DNA from: SXZD01 sp034680345
GTDB taxonomy: Bacteria; Pseudomonadota; Gammaproteobacteria; Burkholderiales; Burkholderiaceae_B
NCBI GenBank assembly: GCA_034680345.1
Contig: JAXISZ010000018.1
Span: 1-24,543, forward strand
Direction of reading: 5' to 3'
DNA: 24,543 nucleotides
Part shown: in pieces, positions 16,488-24,421 of the stretch
Layout of the letters: the number at the start of each line of letters is the position of its first letter
Position numbering within the stretch: the stretch's first letter is position 1
Made by a program: the position numbers and the translations under genes
The notes under the pieces: generated by a model
The model's database searches: none
Told to the model about the DNA's origin: nothing
The model's input: only the letters and a program-made list of their open reading frames with translations

Positions 16488-17576
16488 ATGGGTGTGAGTT
16501 TAGAGCAAATTCAAGAACAGTTAAGAAAAGTCATAGATTTAAATTTAAATCAAGACGTTATTTCAGCAAAATATGTAAAAAATATTCAAGTTAAAAAAGA
16601 TACGGTTTTGCTTGATTTAGAGTTGGGGTACCCTGACAAAAATCAATTGCAAACATTGGCCCAACAGATTACGACACAAATCAAAAGTTTGGGTAAAACC
16701 ATTGCTGTGTTGATAAATGCTTCGATCAAAATAGTTCCCCATGTTGTACAAACCGGTGTAAAACCTTTGCCTAATGTAAAAAATATTATTGCTGTAGCAT
16801 CAGGTAAAGGCGGGGTTGGTAAAAGTACAACGGCTGTTAACTTAGCGCTCGCTTTGGCTCAAGAAGGGGCTAGAGTTGGTATTTTAGACGCTGATATTTA
16901 TGGCCCTTCGCAACCTACAATGCTTGGAATTAGTGGCACCCCTGAAGTTAATCAGGGGTCTTTAATTCAGCCCATGACAAGTCATGGAGTACAGGCCATG
17001 TCCATGGGTTTCATGATTGAAACAGATACAGCGATGGTTTGGCGCGGTCCTATGGCTTCAAGCGCATTAGAACAGTTACTGCGTCAAACCAATTGGGAAA
17101 ACCTAGATTATCTTTTAATTGATATGCCCCCAGGCACTGGTGATATTCAGCTGACTCTTTCGCAAAAATTTCCTGTCACTGGCGCAGTGATTGTGACGAC
17201 CCCACAAGACATTGCGTTGTTAGATGCAAAAAAAGGATTAAAAATGTTTGAAAAAGTTGGCGTGCCTATTCTTGGTGTTGTTGAAAATATGGCAATTCAC
17301 GTTTGCCAAAATTGTGGCCATACACAGCATATTTTTGGTGAGGGTGGTGGTCAAAAAATGTCAGGGCTGTATGGTGTCGAATATTTAGGGGGCTTGCCTT
17401 TAGACATCAAAATACGCGAACAGACAGATTCAGGACGGCCCAGTGTAGTTGCCGAACCAAATAGCGAAATTGCTGAAATTTATAAAGCAATTGCTCGGCG
17501 CTTGGCTATCAAAATTTCAGTTATGTCAAAAGACATGAGTTTAAAATTTCCATCAATTGTTATACAAAAAACATAA
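16488..17576 (+). CDS. apbC: iron-sulfur cluster carrier ATPase ApbC/Mrp
   Basis: A 362-aa cytoplasmic P-loop ATPase that carries Fe-S clusters to apoproteins. An N-terminal MIP18/DUF59-like domain (about 5-85) is followed by the P-loop GKGGVGKST at 106-114 and the switch motif DADIYGPSQPTMLG. Near the C-terminus C273-x2-C276 (CQNCGH) is the cluster-binding pair. The start at ATG 16488 is supported by TTAGGAGG. Many Burkholderiales have dcd immediately downstream; here two unrelated genes stand between. Confidence 0.95.
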   Translation: MGVSLEQIQEQLRKVIDLNLNQDVISAKYVKNIQVKKDTVLLDLELGYPDKNQLQTLAQQITTQIKSLGKTIAVLINASIKIVPHVVQTGVKPLPNVKNIIAVASGKGGVGKSTTAVNLALALAQEGARVGILDADIYGPSQPTMLGISGTPEVNQGSLIQPMTSHGVQAMSMGFMIETDTAMVWRGPMASSALEQLLRQTNWENLDYLLIDMPPGTGDIQLTLSQKFPVTGAVIVTTPQDIALLDAKKGLKMFEKVGVPILGVVENMAIHVCQNCGHTQHIFGEGGGQKMSGLYGVEYLGGLPLDIKIREQTDSGRPSVVAEPNSEIAEIYKAIARRLAIKISVMSKDMSLKFPSIVIQKT

Positions 17577-17602
17577 CTTAAATTTCTTTTGATTGCGGAT
17601 TA

Positions 17603-17630
17603 TCTTAATTTTTATTAAGAATTTTTTCTT
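17603..17630 (+). terminator. probable terminator after apbC
   Basis: A perfect 7-bp stem (TCTTAAT with ATTAAGA, 17603-17609/17614-17620) with a TTTT loop is followed by ATTTTTTCTT. The stem is AT-rich, so it is weak, but position and T-run fit. The remaining intergenic sequence to 17817 is very AT-rich and shows nothing firm. Confidence 0.45.
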
Positions 17631-17817
17631 ATCAATCAGTTGAATTATTTTGCGTTGCAAAATTTGTTTTCGGCTCATTTTTATTATAAAAAAATATTTT
17701 TTTACTTTAATTAATGCAGCTGCAACAAATTTTTTTGAAATAATTATGATAAAAATTAAAAATTTTTCGGAACTTTTCATGTTGTTAATTGACTTAAAAA
17801 TAAATGACAGGTGATTT

Positions 17818-18378
17818 ATGGATGATTTTTCAAAATATAAACAAAAAAGTGAGTGTTTACCTTCTAAAGACAATAAGGTTTTAACAGGCTCTGATTTTTT
17901 AAAAAAACAAAATGCAGCAGAAAAATTAAATCTACAGTTTAAAAGTTTAGAAAAAAGTGAAGATGACTCATTGGATAGACTGAATCAAGAACATGGTTCA
18001 GTGGGGAAATTTTTTCAAAAAGTTGCAGAAAATTTTAACCTTAAATTGTTTCAAGAAGAATCTCAATGGGTTTTTAAAAATGATGAATTAGAGTTTTATT
18101 TAAGAGAATGCTCCGGCTTTGAAGATCAATGGTATGTTTTTTCTATGCCTTTGGTTAAACCAGAAGAAAATGAAAAAGAATTTATTTTTGGTTATTTTTT
18201 GAGTATGAACCACGATTTGCTTCACACGATTGATTTACCTATGAGTTATTCTTTTAATGCTACAACCGGTGATGTGGAAGTCTTATTGCAAGTCCAATTG
18301 TGTCAGTTAACTGTTTCTGAAATATCAGAAATTATTTCTATTTTTTTAGATTCGGTGAGGTTTTTAATATCTGAGTAG
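17818..18378 (+). CDS. CesT-like (type III secretion class) chaperone candidate, acidic, 186 aa
   Basis: I do not recognise this by close homology. It is acidic and soluble, without signal or membrane segments. Residues 1-58 are polar. From 62 on the pattern fits the CesT/Tir-chaperone fold: helix GKFFQKVAENFNLKLF, strands SQWVFKNDELEFYLR, WYVFSMPLV and FIFGYFLSMNHDLLHTIDLPMSYSFNATTGDVEVLLQVQL (given as one continuous region, 122-161), then a C-terminal helix 165-184. Pattern and order, and a following large gene for a membrane-inserting protein, suggest an effector chaperone. Contacts with EagR-type (type VI) chaperones are an alternative. ATG 17818 has AGGTGA upstream. It carries the motif EHGSVGKFF (58-66), also found in the next gene's product. 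Confidence 0.5.
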   Translation: MDDFSKYKQKSECLPSKDNKVLTGSDFLKKQNAAEKLNLQFKSLEKSEDDSLDRLNQEHGSVGKFFQKVAENFNLKLFQEESQWVFKNDELEFYLRECSGFEDQWYVFSMPLVKPEENEKEFIFGYFLSMNHDLLHTIDLPMSYSFNATTGDVEVLLQVQLCQLTVSEISEIISIFLDSVRFLISE

Positions 18379-18423
18379 TAGAATTAAAAAATTCGCATTA
18401 ATAAATTTTTATTTTTAATATTT

Positions 18424-18455
18424 AAATAGGTATTTACCCTATTTTTTATATTTTT
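18424..18455 (+). terminator. candidate terminator or attenuator between the chaperone-like gene and the 599-aa gene
   Basis: AAATAGG (18424-18430) and CCTATTT (18438-18444) form a perfect 7-bp stem with a 7-nt loop, running into TTTATATTTTT. If active, the two genes would be largely separate transcripts, or the second would be made at a lower level. Confidence 0.4.
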
Positions 18456-18561
18456 GTGAATTTTTAACAGAATGGGAGTTCTTAAATAAAAGTAGAGTTG
18501 AATAGTTAAAATGTAAAAAACGCATTCGTACAAATTTTCTATCTAATTATTGGGGTCTTTT

Positions 18562-20361
18562 ATGCTTCCACCAGATTCTTTTGTTTTACCATCCCAAAAA
18601 AAGCATAATATTCAATCAAATCAAACTGGGATTTCTGGTTTTGCATACAATGCCCCAAGGGCTCTAAGAAAAACTTTTGATGCCGTATATACCAAAAGAA
18701 TTTCTTGCGGACCTCTAATTAATAAACTTAGACAGCGCGATGTTTCAACTTGGAAGGTAATGTATGGGCAAAATAAATACATGTACGCTCGTGATTATGT
18801 TTTGTCTCACCCTGACGAATATGGATCTGCAGGGAAATTTTTTATTCATTTGAGTAATCGCCTTTCAGAGTTGGGGGAGTGTGTTTTTCGTTTGGCCGGA
18901 TTATCTAGCCGTTTAGTTGGCGCTACTGTTCCAAAATCCTTACGGGTTTTATCGTGGGCAAGCCGCGGTATAAGGGCAATTGAAAAGCAGTTTGAACAAG
19001 AGCTTAAATTGGATAGCCATCATCCAGACCTCACCACCTTATCCAATTTATTTAAAGAAAAAGATGTTAAAACTCGTGTTTTTGAGCTTTTAAGTCACAA
19101 AGGTTTTGTTTATAAAAATTCTAATTTTGATATGCCTGCAATGTTTGACCCTAAAACAGGGACTCTCAACAGCAAATTTAATGCACTTTGTAAAAAACAA
19201 AATGCATTATTAATATTAGATGAAAACAATCCCGATCACCAAGAACTTCGTGGTATTCTTGATTCTCCAAATGTAGAATCAAATCTCCCATTTGATCGGC
19301 CAACTCTATCAGCGTTAAAATTACTTAGGAGTCCTTTTTTTCTTGAAATTTTAAAAAAGACAAATAAAGCTAATTCAATTTCGGCTACCAAATCATTAGG
19401 TTCTCGCCTAGCCTTTGGGGTCGGCTGTGCGCTAACTACTGCCTTTTACACAGCTGTTTATTTTGGAATTAATTCAAGAATACCTGATGCAGTTAGTGTT
19501 TTTGTTCCAAGAACATTTGGTTATTTATCTTGTTCGCTGTATTTGATGGGTTTTATTCTCGGTACTGCAACAGTTATTGGCACTCGATTGGCAAAATCTC
19601 ACATTGGTTTAGTAAGTAATTCTAAAAAACCTGTTGATGATAATTTTACTAACTATAAGGCTTTGCCGGAACTTTTTGGTCATTGTCTACATTCTTTAAG
19701 AAATTCAAAATCTAAAAAATACAGAAACGCTACAAGGTTGCAATCTCATCAAGAATTTTCAGAGCATCAGAAAGCAGAGCTGAGATCTGCTTATTGGTTA
19801 TCGTCATCTAAAAGTAATACCAATTCTTTTTCTGTATCTGTTGCCAAGGCATCTAATGTTGTAGACATTGCGACAGACATCTTTTTTAGCCTAGATCGTA
19901 TGGTTGGTCAATCTGTCTCCGGTGTTTTGCGCAATTATGTATTTTCTTATGAAGGTACTATTACTGATCCAGCGACAAATATAACCTATAGAGATAAAGG
20001 GGGGAAAGCGAGAAAAGCCTTTACTAGTATTATGGGGGAAACAGGGGCGCATTCTTTTGGTATGACCATTGGTTGTGGGGCGTGGGCTAGTATTTGGACC
20101 GCTTTAAATACGGTAGTCCCAGCCATTGATCAGACTATTCCAGTTGCTATAGGTATAGGTTTTGCGTCTGTTTCAGCTGTGGGTTGGTTAGGATCTTCAG
20201 CTTTAGAGCTTTTAGCAAGAACTACTTCTCGTTTGCCTGAAAATTCTACAAAGAAGCATGAAAACCAGATTTCATCTAAATCTTACCTCATGCATCAAAC
20301 CTCCCCCCCCAATGGAGTTTATGATCCTAATCAGCCATACAATATTCAGGAACAAGGATGA
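18562..20361 (+). CDS. unrecognised 599-aa protein with two membrane hairpins, candidate secreted effector
   Basis: I do not recognise this protein. No Sec or Tat signal is present; residues 1-30 are polar and rich in Ser, Gln and Asn, as in type III secretion signals. Two helical hairpins are visible: about 283-302 with 317-341, and 499-521 with 526-552, both rich in Gly, Ala and Ser. Between and before them lie basic, helical soluble segments, and the C-terminal tail (560-599) is polar with a PPNGVYDPNQPYN stretch. E86-F94 reads EYGSAGKFF, matching a motif in the preceding gene's product. ATG 18562 is chosen over in-frame TTG 18550. Insertion of effector hairpins into a host membrane is one idea; an ordinary inner-membrane protein is another. 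Confidence 0.6.
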   Translation: MLPPDSFVLPSQKKHNIQSNQTGISGFAYNAPRALRKTFDAVYTKRISCGPLINKLRQRDVSTWKVMYGQNKYMYARDYVLSHPDEYGSAGKFFIHLSNRLSELGECVFRLAGLSSRLVGATVPKSLRVLSWASRGIRAIEKQFEQELKLDSHHPDLTTLSNLFKEKDVKTRVFELLSHKGFVYKNSNFDMPAMFDPKTGTLNSKFNALCKKQNALLILDENNPDHQELRGILDSPNVESNLPFDRPTLSALKLLRSPFFLEILKKTNKANSISATKSLGSRLAFGVGCALTTAFYTAVYFGINSRIPDAVSVFVPRTFGYLSCSLYLMGFILGTATVIGTRLAKSHIGLVSNSKKPVDDNFTNYKALPELFGHCLHSLRNSKSKKYRNATRLQSHQEFSEHQKAELRSAYWLSSSKSNTNSFSVSVAKASNVVDIATDIFFSLDRMVGQSVSGVLRNYVFSYEGTITDPATNITYRDKGGKARKAFTSIMGETGAHSFGMTIGCGAWASIWTALNTVVPAIDQTIPVAIGIGFASVSAVGWLGSSALELLARTTSRLPENSTKKHENQISSKSYLMHQTSPPNGVYDPNQPYNIQEQG

Positions 20362-20437
20362 ATTTAATCCTGATGGTATAAAAAAGTTTATCTTGGTTTG
20401 GCGTACAGAAGAAAATTTTTAGATAAATGAGAATGAG

Positions 20438-20455
20438 GCATTTTTCTCAAAATGC
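20438..20455. repeat. hairpin downstream of the 599-aa gene
   Basis: GCATTTT-TCTC-AAAATGC is a perfect 7-bp stem with a 4-nt loop, 76 nt after the stop. It lacks a T-run, so termination is uncertain. In the same 245-bp gap a TATAAT (20503-20508) may be the -10 box for dcd; no good -35 is found. Confidence 0.4.
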
Positions 20456-20606
20456 TAGAGATTAATTTCATTAACAATAGTTTTGAGGTTTTTGATATAA
20501 GATATAATTTTAATATTCGGCCATTTTTTTAAGTGCCGTCTGAATTAAGTTGCCAGAAATTTCATTTTGGCCTTATAAATGCAAATTGGGTTTTAATCGT
20601 TAAATT

Positions 20607-21176
20607 ATGGGTATTAAATCAGATCGTTGGATACGAAAAATGGCTTTGGAAAATCGCATGATTGACCCCTTTTCTCCTGAACAGGTTCGTTATAATGCAG
20701 ATGGCCAACGTTTGGTCAGTTATGGTACGTCCAGTTATGGCTACGATATTCGATGTGCTGATGAGTTTAAGATTTTTACAAATATTAACAGCACAATTGT
20801 TGACCCTAAAAATTTTGACGAAAAAAGTTTTGTTAATTTTAAAGGAAATGTATGTATTATTCCGCCCAATTCTTTTGCTTTAGCTCGTACAGTTGAATAC
20901 TTCAGAATTCCACGTAACGTTTTAACTGTTTGTTTAGGTAAAAGTACTTATGCGCGTTGTGGAATTATTGTTAACGTTACGCCTTTTGAACCAGAGTGGG
21001 AAGGCTTTGTAACTTTAGAATTTTCTAATACCTCACCGTTACCAGCAAAAATATATGCTGGGGAGGGGTGCGCGCAGGTTTTGTTTTTGGAAGGTGACGA
21101 AGTGTGTGAAACATCCTACCGTGATCGAGGCGGGAAGTATCAAGGCCAAGTTGGCGTGACACTTCCAAAAACCTGA
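20607..21176 (+). CDS. dcd: dCTP deaminase
   Basis: A 189-aa enzyme converting dCTP to dUTP, which supplies dUMP for thymidylate synthesis. It has normal length, the start MGIKSDRWIRKMA and the SYGTSSYGYDIR and GKSTYARCGIIVNVTPFEPEWEG motifs of the family. E138 in TLEFSNTSPLPAKIYAGEGCAQ is the expected catalytic glutamate. It normally adjoins apbC in Burkholderiales, and here sits behind two inserted genes. Start is ATG 20607. Confidence 0.97.
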   Translation: MGIKSDRWIRKMALENRMIDPFSPEQVRYNADGQRLVSYGTSSYGYDIRCADEFKIFTNINSTIVDPKNFDEKSFVNFKGNVCIIPPNSFALARTVEYFRIPRNVLTVCLGKSTYARCGIIVNVTPFEPEWEGFVTLEFSNTSPLPAKIYAGEGCAQVLFLEGDEVCETSYRDRGGKYQGQVGVTLPKT

Positions 21177-21265
21177 TTAAACAGCCATCGTATGGTGTGT
21201 TGTTGTTCTTTTTGAAGTGTTTGAATCGTTTACGCATTGCTTTATAAAGTTCTTTTTTAAGAATT

Positions 21266-21280
21266 TTCGATACAATCGAA
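21266..21280. promoter_or_regulatory. inverted repeat overlapping a candidate -10 box upstream of the decarboxylase gene
   Basis: TTCGAT-ACA-ATCGAA has perfect 6-bp arms. It contains TACAAT (21271-21276), a plausible -10 hexamer, with only a weak -35. An operator over the promoter is the natural reading. Confidence 0.35.
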
Positions 21281-21307
21281 GGTTTTAAAACTCAGATTTA
21301 AAAATTT

Positions 21308-21323
21308 CTCAATTTTCATTGAG
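21308..21323. repeat. hairpin in the decarboxylase leader
   Basis: CTCAAT-TTTC-ATTGAG has perfect 6-bp arms and a 4-nt loop. It would fall in the 5' untranslated region if transcription starts near 21283. Confidence 0.4.
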
Positions 21324-21345
21324 GCAATTGATTAATCTAACAAGC

Positions 21346-21366
21346 GATAAAAAATGATTTTTTATC
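21346..21366. promoter_or_regulatory. 21-bp perfect palindrome in the decarboxylase leader
   Basis: Two perfect 10-bp arms (GATAAAAAAT / ATTTTTTATC) flank one G at 21356. It lies 58 nt before the ATG. A dimeric repressor site or a leader hairpin is possible. The 248 bp from 21177 to 21424 hold no gene. Confidence 0.55.
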
Positions 21367-21424
21367 ATCGAGTGATTGGCTTTTGCGAGTAAACTATTGA
21401 AAAATTTTTAACTGGGGTGGTTTT

Positions 21425-23671
21425 ATGAAGTTTCGTTTCCCAATTGTCATCATTGATGAAGACTATCGTTCAGAAAATACCTCGGGTCTGGGCATTCGTG
21501 CTTTGGCACAAGCCATAGAATCTGAGGGCGTTGAGGTATTGGGAGTAACCAGTTATGGCGATTTATCGCAGTTTGCTCAGCAGCAAAGCCGTGCGTCGGC
21601 TTTTATTTTATCAATTGATGATGAAGAGTTTACCCCTGGACCGGACTTAGACCCAGCAATCATCAATTTACGGACATTTATTGAAGAAATTCGTTTCAAA
21701 AACTCTGAAATTCCAATTTATTTGTACGGTGAAACTCGCACTTCTCGGCATATTCCAAATGATATTTTGCGCGAGTTGCATGGTTTTATCCATATGTTTG
21801 AGGACACCCCTGAGTTTGTTGCGCGTCACATCATTCGTGAAGCTAAATCGTATTTAGATTCTTTAGCCCCTCCTTTTTTTAGAGCGTTGGTTAACTATGC
21901 ACAAGATGGTTCTTATTCTTGGCATTGTCCTGGTCATTCTGGTGGCGTAGCTTTTTTAAAGAGCCCAGTGGGGCAAATGTTTCACCAGTTTTTTGGTGAA
22001 AATATGTTGCGTGCTGATGTTTGTAATGCAGTGGATGAATTAGGTCAGTTACTAGATCATACGGGTCCAGTTGCTGCTTCCGAACGAAATGCTGCCCGTA
22101 TTTTTAATGCCGATCATTGTTTTTTTGTAACCAATGGAACTTCCACGTCCAATAAAATGGTTTGGCATGCCAATGTTGCGCCAGGCGATATTGTGGTGGT
22201 GGATCGGAACTGCCATAAATCCATTTTGCATGCCATTACAATGACGGGAGCAATCCCAGTTTTTTTAACACCCACTAGAAATCATTTAGGCATTATTGGA
22301 CCTATTCCTCTTGATGAGTTTCGCCCTGAAACTATCATGAAAAAAATTCAGGCTAACCCTTTTGCTAGGCAGGCGCTTTCAAAAAAACCGCGCATCTTAA
22401 CAATCACCCAGAGCACTTATGATGGCGTGTTGTACAACGTTGAGATGATTAAGCAGGTTTTGGGTGATTATGTAGACACATTGCATTTTGATGAAGCTTG
22501 GTTGCCTCACGCTTCTTTTCATGATTTCTACAGCAATATGCATGCCATTGGCCGAGATCGACCCAGATCAATTGAACCATTAATTTTTTCTACACAGTCT
22601 ACGCATAAGTTGTTAGCAGGTTTATCTCAAGCTTCACAAATTCTGGTACAAGAATCAGAAAACCGTAAATTGGACCGGCATGTGTTTAATGAAGCTTATT
22701 TGATGCATACATCAACCAGTCCACAGTACGCTATTATTGCGTCTTGTGACGTAGCGGCCGCTATGATGGAACCACCTGGTGGTACGGCTTTGGTTGAAGA
22801 AAGTATTTTAGAGGCTTTAGACTTTCGGCGTGCTATGCGCAAAGTGGATGAAGAGTTTGGGTTAGACTGGTGGTTTAAAGTTTGGGGACCAGATGCGCTT
22901 GAAGAAGAGGGTATTGGTTCGCGTGAAGCTTGGATGATCCATGCTGATGACACGTGGCACGGTTTTGGCCATTTGGCCGATGGTTTTAATATGCTTGACC
23001 CAATTAAGGCCACTGTAGTGACTCCTGGTTTAGATCTTTCAGGTCAGTTTGCTGAAATGGGCATCCCTGCTTCAATTGTCACCAAATATCTTGCAGAACA
23101 TGGGGTTATTGTTGAAAAAACAGGTCTTTATTCATTTTTTATTATGTTTACGATTGGTATTACTAAAGGTCGTTGGAATACCTTGGTTACTGCTTTGCAA
23201 CAGTTTAAAGATGATTTTGATCGTAATCAGCCAATGTGGCGGATTTTACCTGAATTTTGTAAAATTCAACCACGTTATGAGCGTGTAGGCTTACGTGATT
23301 TATGTCAACAAATTCATAATTTTTATAAAATTAATGATGTTGCTCGTATGACCACTGAAATGTATTTATCTGATATGCAACCCGCAATGAAACCACAAGA
23401 TGCTTACGCAAAAGTGGCCCATAGAGAAATTGAACGTGTACGCATAGATGATTTAGAGGGTCGAATTACCACAGCATTGCTTACACCCTACCCACCAGGT
23501 ATTCCGTTGTTGATTCCTGGCGAGCGTTTTAATCGTGCAATTGTTGATTATTTAAAGTTTGCACGAGAGTTTAATGGTCAGTTTTCAGGTTTTGAGACTG
23601 ATATTCATGGTTTGGTTTGTGAAGTGATCGACGATGAAAAACAATTTTTTGTAGATTGTGTAAAAGCTTAA
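21425..23671 (+). CDS. Orn/Lys/Arg decarboxylase (large, PLP-dependent)
   Basis: A 748-aa enzyme of the group that includes LdcC/CadA, AdiA and SpeC. N-terminal residues 1-130 form the receiver-like wing domain. The PLP domain has WHCPGHSGG near 166, FVTNGTSTSNKMV near 234, HFDEAW with D356 and the Schiff-base lysine K395 in STQSTHKLLAGLSQAS. Family-typical C-terminal TALLTPYPPGIPLLIPGE follows near 686. The sequence does not let me tell lysine from arginine or ornithine as substrate. Such enzymes make polyamines or resist acid. ATG 21425 is chosen with GGGGTGG before it. It has a repeat-rich leader and is probably regulated. Confidence 0.93.
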   Translation: MKFRFPIVIIDEDYRSENTSGLGIRALAQAIESEGVEVLGVTSYGDLSQFAQQQSRASAFILSIDDEEFTPGPDLDPAIINLRTFIEEIRFKNSEIPIYLYGETRTSRHIPNDILRELHGFIHMFEDTPEFVARHIIREAKSYLDSLAPPFFRALVNYAQDGSYSWHCPGHSGGVAFLKSPVGQMFHQFFGENMLRADVCNAVDELGQLLDHTGPVAASERNAARIFNADHCFFVTNGTSTSNKMVWHANVAPGDIVVVDRNCHKSILHAITMTGAIPVFLTPTRNHLGIIGPIPLDEFRPETIMKKIQANPFARQALSKKPRILTITQSTYDGVLYNVEMIKQVLGDYVDTLHFDEAWLPHASFHDFYSNMHAIGRDRPRSIEPLIFSTQSTHKLLAGLSQASQILVQESENRKLDRHVFNEAYLMHTSTSPQYAIIASCDVAAAMMEPPGGTALVEESILEALDFRRAMRKVDEEFGLDWWFKVWGPDALEEEGIGSREAWMIHADDTWHGFGHLADGFNMLDPIKATVVTPGLDLSGQFAEMGIPASIVTKYLAEHGVIVEKTGLYSFFIMFTIGITKGRWNTLVTALQQFKDDFDRNQPMWRILPEFCKIQPRYERVGLRDLCQQIHNFYKINDVARMTTEMYLSDMQPAMKPQDAYAKVAHREIERVRIDDLEGRITTALLTPYPPGIPLLIPGERFNRAIVDYLKFAREFNGQFSGFETDIHGLVCEVIDDEKQFFVDCVKA

Positions 23672-23788
23672 ATTCACTTAGTTTCTTAATAAAAAAACTG
23701 AAAATTTCTACCATTTAGATTGATCTGAAAAAGTATCAATTTAAACGGTATATTTTTAAAATACGCTTGTAATTGCTGTATTTTTTGG

Positions 23789-24421
23789 TTAAATTTTGAG
23801 TAATTCAGCAAAAGCGTTTTGTAGGTCGTTTTTCAAATCGATGGGGTCTTCAAGTCCTATTGCCAAACGGATGAGAGGCCCTTGGCCAATATGCTGTTGC
23901 CGTTGTGTAGGCAAATTGTAGGCCAATGCTAAACTTTCTGGCCCTCCCCAACTATAGCCTATATGAAATACGCGTAGCGCATCTACAAAACGCACAGCGT
24001 CTGCGTCTGTAAATTCAGGTTTCAATGTAAATGCAAATAAGCTGGCAGAGCCCTGGAAGTCGCTCAACCAGTTTTCATGTCCTGGGCAGTCGGCGTGGGC
24101 AGGATGTAGTATGCGATTGACAGGCATTTGTAATTTAATCCACTGCGCAAGTTCAAGGGCTACTTTGGCTTGTTCACGATGGCGCAGTGGTAGAGTTTTT
24201 AAACTGCGCAAAATCAAAGCACAATCATCAGGCGATACTGCAAGCCCCAAAATTCGATTTTGGTTTTCAATTTTGGCAAATAGCTGCGTATTGTTGCTTG
24301 TCACTGCCCCCATGATAACATCTGCATGCCCACCTTGGTATTTGGTAAGAGATTGAATACTTAAGTCTGCACCGTGATTGAATGGTTTAAAAATCAAGCC
24401 AGAGGGTAATCCCCCCTGCAA
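23789..24421 (-). pseudogene. metC: cystathionine beta-lyase (metC-like), N-terminal part lost at an IS insertion
   Basis: About 205 residues of a Cys/Met-metabolism PLP enzyme remain, the normal size being about 390. The Schiff-base lysine is in SLTKYQGGHADV, residue 27 of this fragment, and the C-terminal SLFAFTLKPEF and SWGGPESLA segments favour cystathionine beta-lyase. Upstream of PSGLIFKPF the expected N-terminal domain is gone. The reading frame continues about 27 nt past 24421 to a TGA (24446-24448) in unrelated sequence that leads into an IS3-type transposase gene. Alignable homology should stop near 24407. The in-frame TTG at 24421 is not a genuine start. The gene is therefore probably inactive; a separate intact copy is possible. 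Confidence 0.75.

Noticed and set aside
17553..17873. Minus-strand open frame of 106 codons across the apbC-chaperone gap
   Set aside because: Its product is almost only Ile, Lys, Phe and Leu, as expected of AT-rich noncoding DNA, and it overlaps both flanking genes.
18379..18423. AT-only inverted repeats after the chaperone-like gene
   Set aside because: They are composed of A and T runs and are expected by chance in such sequence.
22696..23013. Minus-strand open frame of 105 codons in the decarboxylase gene
   Set aside because: Shadow of a well-supported plus-strand gene, with a Ser/Pro-rich nonsense composition.
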